The notes beneath the pieces were generated by a model, which was given only the letters and a program-made list of their open reading frames with translations, was not told where the DNA came from and ran no database searches. From the NCBI GenBank assembly GCA_017531065.1, contig JAFXLR010000133.1:1-9685 (forward strand): 9,685 nucleotides of DNA, in the 5' to 3' direction. Positions 1 through 7,830 of this stretch are shown piece after piece. The position numbers were made by a program, and so were the translations under genes. Source of the stretch: Bacilli bacterium. Its GTDB lineage: Bacteria > Bacillota_I > Bacilli_A > RFN20 > CAG-826. Position 1 is the first letter of the stretch; each line of letters starts with the position of its first letter.

Positions 1-444
1 GCTGTCTTTGCCTAAACGGATTTTGGCAGTGACTGGTTTTGAGGAAGCGGCGACAACCGCTTTCATGTAATCCTCAAGCTCGGCAGGTCTAGATAACCAA
101 GATGAGCCGGCGCCAGTCTTAACGACCTTGAAAACAGGGCAGCCAAGATTGATATCGAGGATGTCGTAGTCGGCTTTCCCCTCGATGATCTTGATTGCCT
201 TGATGGTCTTCTCTTTGTCGAAGCCGAAAAGCTGAAGTCCAACAGGTCTATCGGCTTTTGATGTGGCAAGGTAGGAATAGGTCTTCCTGTTTTTGTAGTC
301 GATGCCACAGTCGGAGATCATCTCGCTATAGGAAAGGGCAACCCCAAAGGGTTTCATGAAGTCGCGATACGCCAGGGTGGTCACCCCTGCCATCGGACCG
401 AGTACTACTCTTCCTTGTAGTTCAATGTCGCCAATCTTGATCAT
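1..444 (-). CDS. dusB: tRNA-dihydrouridine synthase, DusB type (3' end missing)
   Basis: This is the N-terminal 148 residues of a flavin-dependent tRNA-dihydrouridine synthase, which reduces specific uridines of tRNA to dihydrouridine. The protein begins with the family's usual MIKIGDIEL and then VVLGPMAGVT, the first strand and FMN-binding loop of the TIM barrel. QLFG follows at about residues 71-74. The INLGCP block at 98-103 carries the catalytic Cys102, and the downstream KVVKTGAGSS at 107-116 also matches the family. The gene runs off the left edge, so the rest of the barrel and the tRNA-binding helical domain are not visible. I chose the ATG at 444 because family members start at this point; an in-frame ATG at 450 would add Met-Thr. 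Neither start has a Shine-Dalgarno sequence, and the ftsH terminator lies immediately upstream. Assignment to DusB rather than another Dus subfamily rests on sequence resemblance and on the position downstream of ftsH, as in Bacillus. Confidence 0.9.
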   Translation of the reverse strand, partial: MIKIGDIELQGRVVLGPMAGVTTLAYRDFMKPFGVALSYSEMISDCGIDYKNRKTYSYLATSKADRPVGLQLFGFDKEKTIKAIKIIEGKADYDILDINLGCPVFKVVKTGAGSSWLSRPAELEDYMKAVVAASSKPVTAKIRLGKDS

Positions 445-450
445 AGTCAT

Positions 451-473
451 TAAAAGAAGGCCCGGAGGCCTTC
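451..473 (-). terminator. Intrinsic terminator after ftsH
   Basis: Read on the minus strand, GAAGGCC (473-467), a four-base TCCG loop and GGCCTTC (462-456) form a perfect 7-bp stem, mostly G-C, followed by TTTTA at 455-451. It begins four bases after the ftsH stop codon and its U-tract ends one base before the upstream ATG of dus. The stem is also a palindrome on the plus strand, but no T-run follows it closely there, so it should act on the minus strand. The U-tract is short (four T), so termination may be partial. Confidence 0.75.
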
Positions 474-476
474 AGT

Positions 477-2738
477 TTATTCGTCTTTTTTTGGTTTTGG
501 AGAAGCTTTCTTTCTGGCCTTTGGTTTTGATTCCGCTGGAGTTTTGCCAGGGATTTCTGGATTTTCCGCAGGCTTTTCTTCCTTTGGCTCTTCCTTAACC
601 TCAGGCTTTTCCTCCTTTGGTTCTTCTTTGGCCATAGGCTTCTCGATGACGGCTTTCTCTTCTTCGGAAAGGTTCTCAGAAGCGCCGACTTCAGCCTTCA
701 CCTTGGCTGGGAGTTTGCCAGTCTTGATAAGGGAATCGATCTCCTCAGCGGTGATGGTTTCCTTCTCAAGAAGGGTTTCGGCAACAAGGATGACCTCAGC
801 CTTATGTTCGGTGAGGATTCTCTTCGCGTCGTCATGGGCTTTGTCCACGATTTCACGAACGGCTTTGTCGATCTCATGAGCGACTTCAGCAGAGAAGTTC
901 TTGGTGGTGTCGGCGTAGTCTCTTCCAAGGAAGACGGAGGAGTTGCTCTGCTCATACTGGATAGGACCAAGGTCAGACATACCATACATGGTAACCATGG
1001 CACGAGCGATTCTCGTGGCTTCCTGGATATCGTTAGAAGCGCCGGTAGAAACATCATCGAAAAAGATTTCTTCGGAGGTACGTCCACCAAGAAGACCAGT
1101 GATTTCAGCAATGAGTTCTTTCTTGGTTAACAAGAAGCGGTCGGTTTCTGGAGTCATTAAGACATGACCACCGGTATTTCCACGAGGGATGATGGTGATC
1201 TTCTGGACTTTCTTGGCGTGAGGCAAAACCATGCCGATGATGGCGTGGCCAGCTTCGTGGAAGGCGATCTGTTTGCGTTCTTTCTCGTTGAGTCCTTTGG
1301 AACTTTTGGCTGGGCCAGCGATACGACGGTCGATGGCTTCGTCGATTTCTTCCATGGTGATGCAATCTTTGCCGAAACGAACGGCTAAGATAGCAGCCTC
1401 ATTGAGGATGTTCTCAATATCAGCACCGGAGAAACCAACGGTTCTCTGGGAAAGGGCAGCGAAATTGACATCTTCACCGATCTTCTTGTTTCTGGCGTGG
1501 ACCTTGAAGATGGCTTCACGGCCTTCTTTGTCAGGAAGGGAGACGGTGAGGATACGGTCAAAACGACCTGGACGGAGAAGGGCTGGATCGAGAACGTCGT
1601 CTCTGTTGGTGGCGGCCATGACAAGGATGCCAGAGTTGTATTCGAAACCATCCATCTCGACTAAGAGTTGGTTAAGGGTTTGCTCACGTTCATCGTTGCC
1701 TCCGCCTAAGCCAGCGCCACGCTGACGGCCAACAGCATCGATTTCATCGATGAAGACGATGCATGGAGCAGTCTGTTTGGCTTTCTTGAAGAGGTCACGG
1801 ACACGTCCTGCGCCAACGCCGACGAACATTTCGACAAAGTCGGAACCGGAGATGCTATAGAAAGGAACTCCTGCTTCTCCAGCAACGGCTTTCGCTAAAA
1901 GGGTTTTACCGGTACCTGGGGAACCGATGAGGAGGACGCCTTTTGGAAGTTTGGCGCCATACTTGGAATATTTCTTTGGGTCTTTGAGGTAGTCGACCAT
2001 CTCAACCATCTCAGCCTTTTCTTCATCGCAGCCTGCGACATCGGCGAAACGGGTTTTGGAATGGTTCTCACGACGGGCTGGGGATTTGTTGAAATCCATA
2101 GCCTGACGGTTGGCACCGCTGACGGAGCTATTGATACGGGCGAAGAAGATGATACCAAGGAGGATTGTTCCGCCGAAGATGAGGATGGTTGGTCCCCAAG
2201 CCTCCCAGAAGCTCACATAATAAGCGTCTCCTTCGGAGATGGCGCCTTTGCCATATTTCTCGACAAGGGCTTCATCACCATTCCATTCGGTGTTGACCTT
2301 GTATTCGAAAATCTGCGAATAGGACCAGTGGGTGACAATCTTCTTGCTGGTTGGGTTGGTGACAGAGAAGGCGTTGTTCCACTGCTCGCTGCTGATAATG
2401 ACCGTGAAGTCGAAGTGGGTGCCGGTGGTCTTGCCTTCGGCATTGACTTCAAAAGCGTGGCCACTAACGTAAACGACGCTCTGGTAGCGGTCGGTGGCTG
2501 TGTAACTTGAGATGTAATACTGTTTTTCTTTGGTGTTGATTGCACTTTCGTCGGTGTCGTCGGTTGGCAAAACATAACCGAGATTGTTATCAAGTTCGCC
2601 AACTTTCCAACTCTGGTTGGATGAGCTAAGTCTTGGTAAAACAAACGCGAGGATCAAAACGACGATCGCGGCAATGAATAAGTACGGGGCAGCATATCCC
2701 CAGAAACTACGTCTTTGGTTCTGGTTTTCGTCTTTCAT
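477..2738 (-). CDS. ftsH: ATP-dependent zinc metalloprotease FtsH, with long C-terminal tail
   Basis: This is a membrane-anchored AAA+ protease that extracts and degrades misfolded membrane proteins and short-lived regulators as a hexamer. The 753 residues show a first membrane segment (about 15-36), an extracytoplasmic domain (37-180) and a second membrane segment (about 181-200). The AAA module follows: Walker A GSPGTGKT (272-279), pore motif around MFVGVG (304-309), Walker B IVFIDE (327-332), and the second region of homology ending in GRFD with arginine-finger candidate R392. The zinc site is HEAGH (494-498), with a likely third ligand Asp570 in STGASND. It is about 110 residues longer than B. 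subtilis FtsH. The extracytoplasmic domain is larger, as in Mollicutes, and a tail of about 75 residues rich in Glu, Lys and Pro ends very basic. Walker A has Ser where the family usually has Pro. The start is supported by AAAGGAG (2752-2746) seven bases upstream of the ATG. The gene is last before a terminator and may have its own promoter. Confidence 0.97.
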   Translation of the reverse strand: MKDENQNQRRSFWGYAAPYLFIAAIVVLILAFVLPRLSSSNQSWKVGELDNNLGYVLPTDDTDESAINTKEKQYYISSYTATDRYQSVVYVSGHAFEVNAEGKTTGTHFDFTVIISSEQWNNAFSVTNPTSKKIVTHWSYSQIFEYKVNTEWNGDEALVEKYGKGAISEGDAYYVSFWEAWGPTILIFGGTILLGIIFFARINSSVSGANRQAMDFNKSPARRENHSKTRFADVAGCDEEKAEMVEMVDYLKDPKKYSKYGAKLPKGVLLIGSPGTGKTLLAKAVAGEAGVPFYSISGSDFVEMFVGVGAGRVRDLFKKAKQTAPCIVFIDEIDAVGRQRGAGLGGGNDEREQTLNQLLVEMDGFEYNSGILVMAATNRDDVLDPALLRPGRFDRILTVSLPDKEGREAIFKVHARNKKIGEDVNFAALSQRTVGFSGADIENILNEAAILAVRFGKDCITMEEIDEAIDRRIAGPAKSSKGLNEKERKQIAFHEAGHAIIGMVLPHAKKVQKITIIPRGNTGGHVLMTPETDRFLLTKKELIAEITGLLGGRTSEEIFFDDVSTGASNDIQEATRIARAMVTMYGMSDLGPIQYEQSNSSVFLGRDYADTTKNFSAEVAHEIDKAVREIVDKAHDDAKRILTEHKAEVILVAETLLEKETITAEEIDSLIKTGKLPAKVKAEVGASENLSEEEKAVIEKPMAKEEPKEEKPEVKEEPKEEKPAENPEIPGKTPAESKPKARKKASPKPKKDE
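570..635 (-). repeat. 33-bp tandem repeat in the ftsH tail
   Basis: Two head-to-tail copies of a 33-bp unit, diverged at several third-codon positions, encode [11 protein letters not shown] and [11 protein letters not shown] in the FtsH tail (about residues 704-725). The in-frame 11-codon period and the mainly synonymous differences suggest an old duplication kept at the protein level. The tail beyond it is Pro/Lys-rich and ends in KPKKDE. Confidence 0.7.
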
Positions 2739-2757
2739 GTTGTCTCTCCTTTCAATA
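2739..2757 (-). promoter_or_regulatory. ftsH ribosome-binding site
   Basis: AAAGGAG (2752-2746) lies seven bases upstream of the ftsH ATG on the minus strand. It is a strong Shine-Dalgarno match and fixes the start of ftsH at 2738. Confidence 0.85.
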
Positions 2758-2767
2758 GGAAATCAAG

Positions 2768-2800
2768 TTGCAAGATACACCCTAAGGGTGTTCTTAGCAA
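2768..2800 (-). promoter_or_regulatory. Dyad/hairpin overlapping a candidate ftsH promoter
   Basis: In the 76-bp gap between tilS and ftsH, the minus strand carries an imperfect palindrome: TTGC, AAGA, ACACCC, a TTA loop, GGGTGT, TCTT, GCAA. As RNA it folds into a 14-bp stem with one single-base bulge on each side and a 3-nt loop. No T-run follows, so it does not look like an intrinsic terminator. The same segment holds a possible sigma-A promoter, TTGCTA (2800-2795) and TATCTT (2777-2772), each four of six to consensus and 17 bp apart. This would start transcription near 2765, about 27 nt before ftsH. The arms of the dyad coincide with the -35 and -10 boxes, as expected for an operator. It does not match the CIRCE or CtsR consensus. 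Confidence 0.45.
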
Positions 2801-2814
2801 CACAATTGCTCTCT

Positions 2815-4068
2815 TTATTTTTCTTCTTCGTTCACGTGGATGATCATCGAACTGCTGTGGTATTCGCTGAACCCTTTTTTGTAGCGAGGGATATAAACGA
2901 TCTTTCCGTTCTTGTTAAGGAAGACTGGCCAAACGTGGAGGAGTCTTTCGGAAATACCAGCTGCGATGAGCATCTGTTTGGCGTTGACTGAGTAGCCGTT
3001 AAAGAGCCAGACGTCCTGTGGGAGAACGCTTCTGACGGTGAGAGGGTAATCATCGAGATGGATGTTTCTATCCTCAGCGCCTTTTGTGAAATCGAGCTCG
3101 AAGACCTCGCAAGAGAACTTGCATGGTTCTTTGAGGGTGTAATGGTATGGAAGATCGAGTCCATCGTTATCGATCGAGATCTCGTCATACTCTTTGACAA
3201 GGAAGGTGTTGGTGCCGATTCTCAAACACATATTTGGCTGAGGATCGAGGCACATTTTTCTAAATTCAGCGAGGGTTTGCGGGGAAATTCTGATTCTTGT
3301 CTTCGCTTTCGCCCTGACGAAACGGATGATAGTTTCAGCAAATTCGCCTTCGCTTAAGGCGATGATTTCGCGGATGTTGAGGGTATCCACACGGTCCACT
3401 GATTTCTTGATGTTGGCCGAGAAGGTGATGAGCTCATCGTTGGCCTTTTTGATCTCGGTGATGTACTGGTCGCGCTCAGCCTCGTTGAGCTTGTCGACGA
3501 CTTCGTTTCTGATAGCGCTTCTGGATGGGTCGTGGGCGTAGTTGCCAAAGTCCTTGTCGTAAGGGACGTTATTCTTGTCGCAATATTCAATGAGGTCTTC
3601 GTTGGAATATGGGACCAAAGGTCTTCTGACAAACATGCCTCTTGTGGTTCCGATGGTGTTAAGACCGAACTTGGAAGAACGGACACCGGTTTGTTTCGAA
3701 AGCAAATATCCTTCAATGACGTCGTCTTCGGTGTGGGCAAGGAAGAGAGCGGCTGCGTCATACTTTTTGTAGACCTCAGCAAAGAAGTCGTAGCGGACTT
3801 TGCGGGCCCACTTCTCGAAGTCTTTGTCTTTGCCAGTTTGGTCGGCCTTGTCAGCATCACAAACCTCAAACGGAATTCCTTTGGATTCGCAGAATACGCG
3901 TAACTTTTCTTCTGCTTCGTCCCAGGCAGGGCCTATGCGGTAATTGACGAAACACATGACAAATTTAGCCTCTTGCTCTAAGAGCATGTGGGTAAGGGCC
4001 ATTGAATCAGGGCCTGTGTTTCCGGCCATTAAGTAAATCGAATTCTTATCAATCTCTAGGTTGACCAT
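2815..4068 (-). CDS. tilS: tRNA(Ile)-lysidine synthetase TilS, divergent P-loop
   Basis: TilS uses ATP to attach lysine to C34 of tRNA-Ile2 (CAU anticodon), so that the tRNA is charged with Ile and reads AUA. The 417 residues align with the family along their length. The PP-loop region reads AGNTGPDSMAL (15-25), where the family has a SGGxDS core. AHTEDD (111-116) stands for the usual AHHxDD. The VRRPL block (147-151) and the D-N-RS-IRNEV block (173-190) match the tRNA-binding end of the catalytic domain. The C-terminal substrate-binding domain is recognisable from YPLTVRSVLPQD (341-352) to WPVFLNKNGKIVYIP (380-394). The start is set by AGGAGG (4082-4077) eight bases before the ATG. The gene overlaps the end of rqcP by 20 nt, so translation is probably coupled. 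In Bacillus hpt lies between tilS and ftsH; here it is absent. The family call is secure. Full activity is inferred, given the altered ATP loop. Confidence 0.88.
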   Translation of the reverse strand: MVNLEIDKNSIYLMAGNTGPDSMALTHMLLEQEAKFVMCFVNYRIGPAWDEAEEKLRVFCESKGIPFEVCDADKADQTGKDKDFEKWARKVRYDFFAEVYKKYDAAALFLAHTEDDVIEGYLLSKQTGVRSSKFGLNTIGTTRGMFVRRPLVPYSNEDLIEYCDKNNVPYDKDFGNYAHDPSRSAIRNEVVDKLNEAERDQYITEIKKANDELITFSANIKKSVDRVDTLNIREIIALSEGEFAETIIRFVRAKAKTRIRISPQTLAEFRKMCLDPQPNMCLRIGTNTFLVKEYDEISIDNDGLDLPYHYTLKEPCKFSCEVFELDFTKGAEDRNIHLDDYPLTVRSVLPQDVWLFNGYSVNAKQMLIAAGISERLLHVWPVFLNKNGKIVYIPRYKKGFSEYHSSSMIIHVNEEEK

Positions 4069-4348
4069 TGTCTTCTCCTCCTCGGGAAATAATTTCGTCT
4101 TTTATGATTTCGTACATCTCTTTAGCTTCGTCTTTTCTCGCAAATTCCTTAACAACGAGGATTTTTGCGGTGACTTTGTGTTTGCCTAGTAAGAGGACTA
4201 GCTCATCCCCAGGCGCCACTTCGCTCATCGGCTTTGCCGTTTTGCCATTGATGAAGACGTCCCCATCATCGCATAACTCCTTGGCCGTCTCACGCCTTTT
4301 CGTTAATCGGCTTACTTTTAAGTACTTGTCGATTCTCATACCATTCAT
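4049..4348 (-). CDS. rqcP: RqcP (YabO) S4-domain ribosome quality-control protein
   Basis: This small S4 RNA-binding protein belongs to the RqcP/YabO branch of the Hsp15 family. In Bacillus RqcP works with RqcH on stalled 50S-peptidyl-tRNA complexes to add C-terminal alanine tails during ribosome-associated quality control. The S4 fold is clear: MRIDKYLKVSRLTKRRETAKE, then DGDVFINGKTAKP, then PGDELVLLLGKHKVTAKILVV. The conserved arginines of the first helix (KRR) are retained. A start at 4348 gives 99 residues and a weak upstream AAGTG. The ATG at 4339 (MRIDKYL) matches the N-terminus of known RqcP proteins and is an equally good candidate. It begins four bases after the mfd stop and ends inside tilS, so it is embedded in the operon. 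The last 15 or so residues (RGGEDNGQPRD end) extend beyond the S4 core because the reading frame runs into tilS. Confidence 0.88.
   Translation of the reverse strand: MNGMRIDKYLKVSRLTKRRETAKELCDDGDVFINGKTAKPMSEVAPGDELVLLLGKHKVTAKILVVKEFARKDEAKEMYEIIKDEIISRGGEDNGQPRD
4076..4083 (-). promoter_or_regulatory. tilS ribosome-binding site inside rqcP
   Basis: AGGAGG (4082-4077) lies in the 3' end of rqcP, eight bases before the tilS ATG at 4068. It shows that tilS starts within rqcP and is translated by its own strong site in another frame. Confidence 0.85.
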
Positions 4349-4352
4349 TGTA

Positions 4353-7300
4353 TCACTTATAGTCTGCCTTACGGCGGCTATAAAGTTGGTCGACCACATC
4401 AAGCAAACGATAGAGGTCGTGAATCCAGTCTCTTCTCTTGGTCATACGGATGTGGACTTTCTTCTCAACAAAGTTGACTTTGAGGAAGGCAAGGTACGGC
4501 ACCAAAAGGTTAAAGAGATCGACGCCGATTCCACTGATGTGCGAGAAGGCTTCAGACATGTAGATGTCTAAATACCCCTCACCTTCATCTACTCGCGAAT
4601 ACTCTTCTTTTTCACTCAAAAGATCGATTTTTTTCTTAAGAACCAAAAGACTTACCTGATCTGGGAGCTTTCCATAGATGTCCCTCATGTGTTTGGCAAT
4701 CGTATCAAGCTCCTCTTCGCTCTTAGCGTTTTCGAGTTCCTGATAGAGGGCAATCTTGTCGCTATTGATCGCGTAGTCCTTCGGAATATAAGCGTCTATC
4801 TTAAAAAGATTCTTGGCTTTTGGTGTCGGTTTTTGAATACCGGTCTTCTTTTCTTCGATGGCTTCACTAAGCATCTTTAGATATAAATCTAAACCGATTG
4901 TGTCGATGAATCCTGCTTGTTCAGGGCCAAGGATGTCACCAGCGCCTCTGATCATGAGGTCACGTTGGGCGATTTTATAACCACTTCCGAGTTCGGTGAA
5001 TTCTTGGATGGCTTTAAGTCTCTTAACCGCATCTTCCTTCATGTTCTTGTGAGGCTTGTAGGTCAAATAGGCGTAGGCGATTCTATCTCCCCTGCCAACA
5101 CGACCTTTGATTTGGTAGAGCTGAGACAAACCGAAATGATCCGCTTCCTCAACGATGATCATGTTCGCATTAGGAACATCGATACCGTTTTCGACAATTG
5201 AGGTACAAACAAGGATATCGAGTTCGCCATCATAGTACTTCTGCATGACATCCTCGACTTCTTCCTTTTCCATCTTGCCGTGGATGACGCCGATTCTTGC
5301 GAAAGGAAGAGCACGAGAAAGCTCACTCGCTTTAGCGTAGATCGAAGAGACTTTGTTATAGACATAGAAAACCTGTCCATGTCTTCCAAGCTCTCTTTGA
5401 ATGAGTTCGTGAATGACTTCTTCTTTGTATGGGGTGACATAGGTCTGAATCGGCATGCGGTTCATTGGAGGAGTGTTGATTTGTGAAAGAGGACGGATTC
5501 CAGTGAGTGACATCTGAAGCGTCCTTGGAATTGGGGTGGCTGAAAGTGAAAGAACGTCAACCGTGTCTTTGAGTTCCTTGATCTTCTCTTTCTGCTCAAC
5601 GCCGAAACGCTGTTCTTCATCAACGATTAAGAGGCCAAGGTCTTTGAAAACAATCTCTTTCGAAAGGAGTCTATGGGTGCCGATAACGAAGTCAATTTTT
5701 CCATTTTCCACGGCAGAAATGACTTCTTTTTGGGTTGAAGGAGGCACTAAACGGGAGAGAACCGCTATCCTGATGCCAAACCTTGCAAACCTCTGAAGCG
5801 CAACTTCATAATGCTGTCTTGCGAGTAATGTTGTTGGGCAAAGAAGGGCTACTTGTTTGTGGGCGGATATGGCTTTGAAGGCAGCACGGAAGGCAATCTC
5901 GGTTTTGCCAAAACCAACATCGCCACAAAGAAGGCGATCCATAATTTCGCTCTTCTCCATGTCTGATTTGATTTCATCAACCGACCTTTGTTGATCTGGC
6001 GTCAAAGCATATGGAAACTCCATCTCAAAGCTCTTTTGGAGTTCTTCATCTGGCGGGAAGGCAAAGCCTTCTTTCTTGGCTCTCGTTCCGTATAGGTTCA
6101 AAAGGCGATCCGCTAAATCGTTGACCCTTTCCTTGATGTGGGCTTTCTTCTTCTCCCAATCTCCGCTGAAAAGATGCGATAAGCGTGGAGCGGCGCCTTC
6201 GCGGGCAGAGTATTTTCTGACGAGACGGAATTGTTCCAAAGGAACATAGAGGGTTTCGCTGTTGGCATATGCAATCTTGAGATAGTCTCTATGGGTCCCT
6301 TCTTGTTCCAAGGTTGTTACTTCGAGGAACTGGCCGATGCCGTTATATTCATGGACGACATAGTCGCCTGGACGAAGGTCGTCATAACTCTTAAGAATCG
6401 CAGCGTCGATGAACCTTGAAGTGAATCTGGTGGTTGCGGTTCTCTTACCAAAGAGTTCGGAAGATGAAATGACGGCAACTTTAATGGCGGGGATCTCAAA
6501 GCCTTCATTCAGAGAAGCTCTGCTAATTCCTAATTTGCCTTTAGGCAATTCAAAGCCTTTTGTGTCTTCATATGCGACTTTCTGATCGTCTAAGAATGAC
6601 TTCAAAGTCTCAATTTGTTGTGGTTGATCGAGGGCGACAATCACCTTCTCGTTCGTGTTCACATAGGACTCGATCGTCGAAACCATTGAAGCGATTCCGG
6701 TTCCTGTGGAAACGATATGTCTTACGAGGAAAGAGAAGTCATCAGGATCCATCGCGAACTTGCTGCCATACCTGATTCCTTTTGCTGGGAGGGCTTTGTC
6801 CTGCTCAATATATTCCTCAAGGTGAGTTGGGATTCTTAGGTCGTCGTGAAGTTCTGAATAGTAGCTGCGAGCTTCGCCTAAAAGAGACTCGCAAGAAGAC
6901 TCAAAAGCCTCTTTGTCCGCGACATAAGTCAAAGCAGGTTTGAAGTAAGAGAAGATGTTCGAGTTCTCATTAAGGGCAAACCCGAAATACTTATAGAGCT
7001 GAGGGCTATATACCCTGTCCTCAATATTCTCGATGTCCCTATTAACGTTGTTCTGAAGTGTGTCGAACGAAGACTCGGAAAGATGCTTGCCGTCACTAGA
7101 TAAAACAACGGCGATTCTTTCCTTGAACGAGGCTATCTGCTCATTAGACAAGAACACGTCTGTCGCAGGTAAAATATCCGCGTTTTGCAAAGGATTTGTG
7201 GATAATTGAGTGGAAATTGAGAAGTTTTTTATCGACTCAATCTCGTCATCGAAGAACTCAATTCTGATTGGATTTGAATAGTTGACGGAGAAGATATCAA

Positions 7301-7787
7301 GGATGTCACCACGGGAGGCAAACTGGAGGGTTTGATCAATCTTGTTGACCCTGTGGTAACCCATCTCGGTCAAAGTCTTTCTAAGGTCGTCGAGGTTATA
7401 TTTGTCTCCAACCTTGAAATGGAAAACTCGCTGGCCAAACTCCTTCGCGTTAGGAAGGAACCTCATCACAGAAGACGGGTGAGCGATAAGAATGGAGTCT
7501 TTGGATTCCAAAGATTGTTCCATCGCGTAGAGCCTTTGGGCCATAAGCTCTTTCGAAGAGGAAAGGGCCTCTGCTCTTAGAAGCTCATCGGCAGGGAAGA
7601 AGATTAATTTGTCTTCAGGGAAGAAGTTGAGTAAAAACTCGTAGATCTTTTGGGCGCTATAAAGGTTCTTGGCAACGATCGCGTAATTGTCTTTCTTTTC
7701 TTTGTATAAAGAGGCGATTAGGAGAGCTGCACCTATGGTGTCGTCCACGACAAAACGACCCCTTCGGTCCGAGAGGGGGGTGGTCAA
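4353..7787 (-). CDS. mfd: Transcription-repair coupling factor Mfd
   Basis: Mfd is a DNA translocase that pushes stalled RNA polymerase off lesions and recruits UvrA for nucleotide excision repair. Numbered from the TTG at 7787 (1144 residues), the UvrB-like N-terminal module includes SRGDILDIF (158-166). The RNA-polymerase-interacting CarD-like domain begins at LRPGDYVVHEYNGIGQF (471-487). The translocase has Walker A GDVGFGKTE (622-630), a DEEQ box (723-726), SAT (749-751) and QIKGRVGRG (892-900). The TRG motif is near RDLMIRGAGDILG (942-954), and a TRCF C-terminal domain follows. Length is close to B. subtilis Mfd (about 1177). The start is uncertain. TTG 7787 has AAAGG eight bases upstream, but a much better GGAGG (7830-7826), directly after the pth stop, is spaced for the in-frame codon ACG at 7820. 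That would add TDLFERLKALD, and no ATG, GTG or TTG lies between. The gene ends four bases before rqcP. Confidence 0.96.
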   Translation of the reverse strand: MTTPLSDRRGRFVVDDTIGAALLIASLYKEKKDNYAIVAKNLYSAQKIYEFLLNFFPEDKLIFFPADELLRAEALSSSKELMAQRLYAMEQSLESKDSILIAHPSSVMRFLPNAKEFGQRVFHFKVGDKYNLDDLRKTLTEMGYHRVNKIDQTLQFASRGDILDIFSVNYSNPIRIEFFDDEIESIKNFSISTQLSTNPLQNADILPATDVFLSNEQIASFKERIAVVLSSDGKHLSESSFDTLQNNVNRDIENIEDRVYSPQLYKYFGFALNENSNIFSYFKPALTYVADKEAFESSCESLLGEARSYYSELHDDLRIPTHLEEYIEQDKALPAKGIRYGSKFAMDPDDFSFLVRHIVSTGTGIASMVSTIESYVNTNEKVIVALDQPQQIETLKSFLDDQKVAYEDTKGFELPKGKLGISRASLNEGFEIPAIKVAVISSSELFGKRTATTRFTSRFIDAAILKSYDDLRPGDYVVHEYNGIGQFLEVTTLEQEGTHRDYLKIAYANSETLYVPLEQFRLVRKYSAREGAAPRLSHLFSGDWEKKKAHIKERVNDLADRLLNLYGTRAKKEGFAFPPDEELQKSFEMEFPYALTPDQQRSVDEIKSDMEKSEIMDRLLCGDVGFGKTEIAFRAAFKAISAHKQVALLCPTTLLARQHYEVALQRFARFGIRIAVLSRLVPPSTQKEVISAVENGKIDFVIGTHRLLSKEIVFKDLGLLIVDEEQRFGVEQKEKIKELKDTVDVLSLSATPIPRTLQMSLTGIRPLSQINTPPMNRMPIQTYVTPYKEEVIHELIQRELGRHGQVFYVYNKVSSIYAKASELSRALPFARIGVIHGKMEKEEVEDVMQKYYDGELDILVCTSIVENGIDVPNANMIIVEEADHFGLSQLYQIKGRVGRGDRIAYAYLTYKPHKNMKEDAVKRLKAIQEFTELGSGYKIAQRDLMIRGAGDILGPEQAGFIDTIGLDLYLKMLSEAIEEKKTGIQKPTPKAKNLFKIDAYIPKDYAINSDKIALYQELENAKSEEELDTIAKHMRDIYGKLPDQVSLLVLKKKIDLLSEKEEYSRVDEGEGYLDIYMSEAFSHISGIGVDLFNLLVPYLAFLKVNFVEKKVHIRMTKRRDWIHDLYRLLDVVDQLYSRRKADYK

Positions 7788-7817
7788 ATCGAGTGCCTTT
7801 AGGCGTTCAAATAGATC

Positions 7818-7830
7818 CGTAAGTACCTCC
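7818..7830 (-). promoter_or_regulatory. Ribosome-binding site pointing to an ACG codon for mfd
   Basis: On the minus strand GGAGG (7830-7826) follows the pth stop directly. After five bases (TACTT) comes ACG (7820-7818), in frame with mfd. No ATG, GTG, TTG, CTG or ATT codon in that frame lies between the upstream stop (7853-7851) and the TTG at 7787. Initiation at a non-standard ACG, or a base error that hides an ATG, would explain this strong site. Confidence 0.5.

Noticed and set aside
2061..2510. Plus-strand open frame of 149 codons opposite ftsH
   Set aside because: It lies wholly antisense to the conserved FtsH coding sequence, its product resembles no family, and nothing suggests a ribosome-binding site or promoter. 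It is a shadow of codon bias; similar antisense frames over tilS, mfd and pth were dropped for the same reason.
2768..2800. Intrinsic terminator after tilS
   Set aside because: The hairpin is strong, but no T-run follows on the minus strand and ftsH with a good ribosome-binding site lies just downstream. A regulatory or promoter-overlapping dyad is a better reading.
4349..4402. Longer rqcP start at the ATG at 4402, giving 18 extra residues
   Set aside because: The extra residues lie inside the mfd 3' end and do not match RqcP. The family N-terminus (MRxDKxLK) begins at 4339, so a start at 4348 or 4339 is preferred.
7753..7782. C-run/G-run inverted repeat near the mfd start as a terminator
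   Set aside because: The stem is short with a large loop and lies inside the conserved reading frame of mfd. It may affect initiation but does not look like a terminator.
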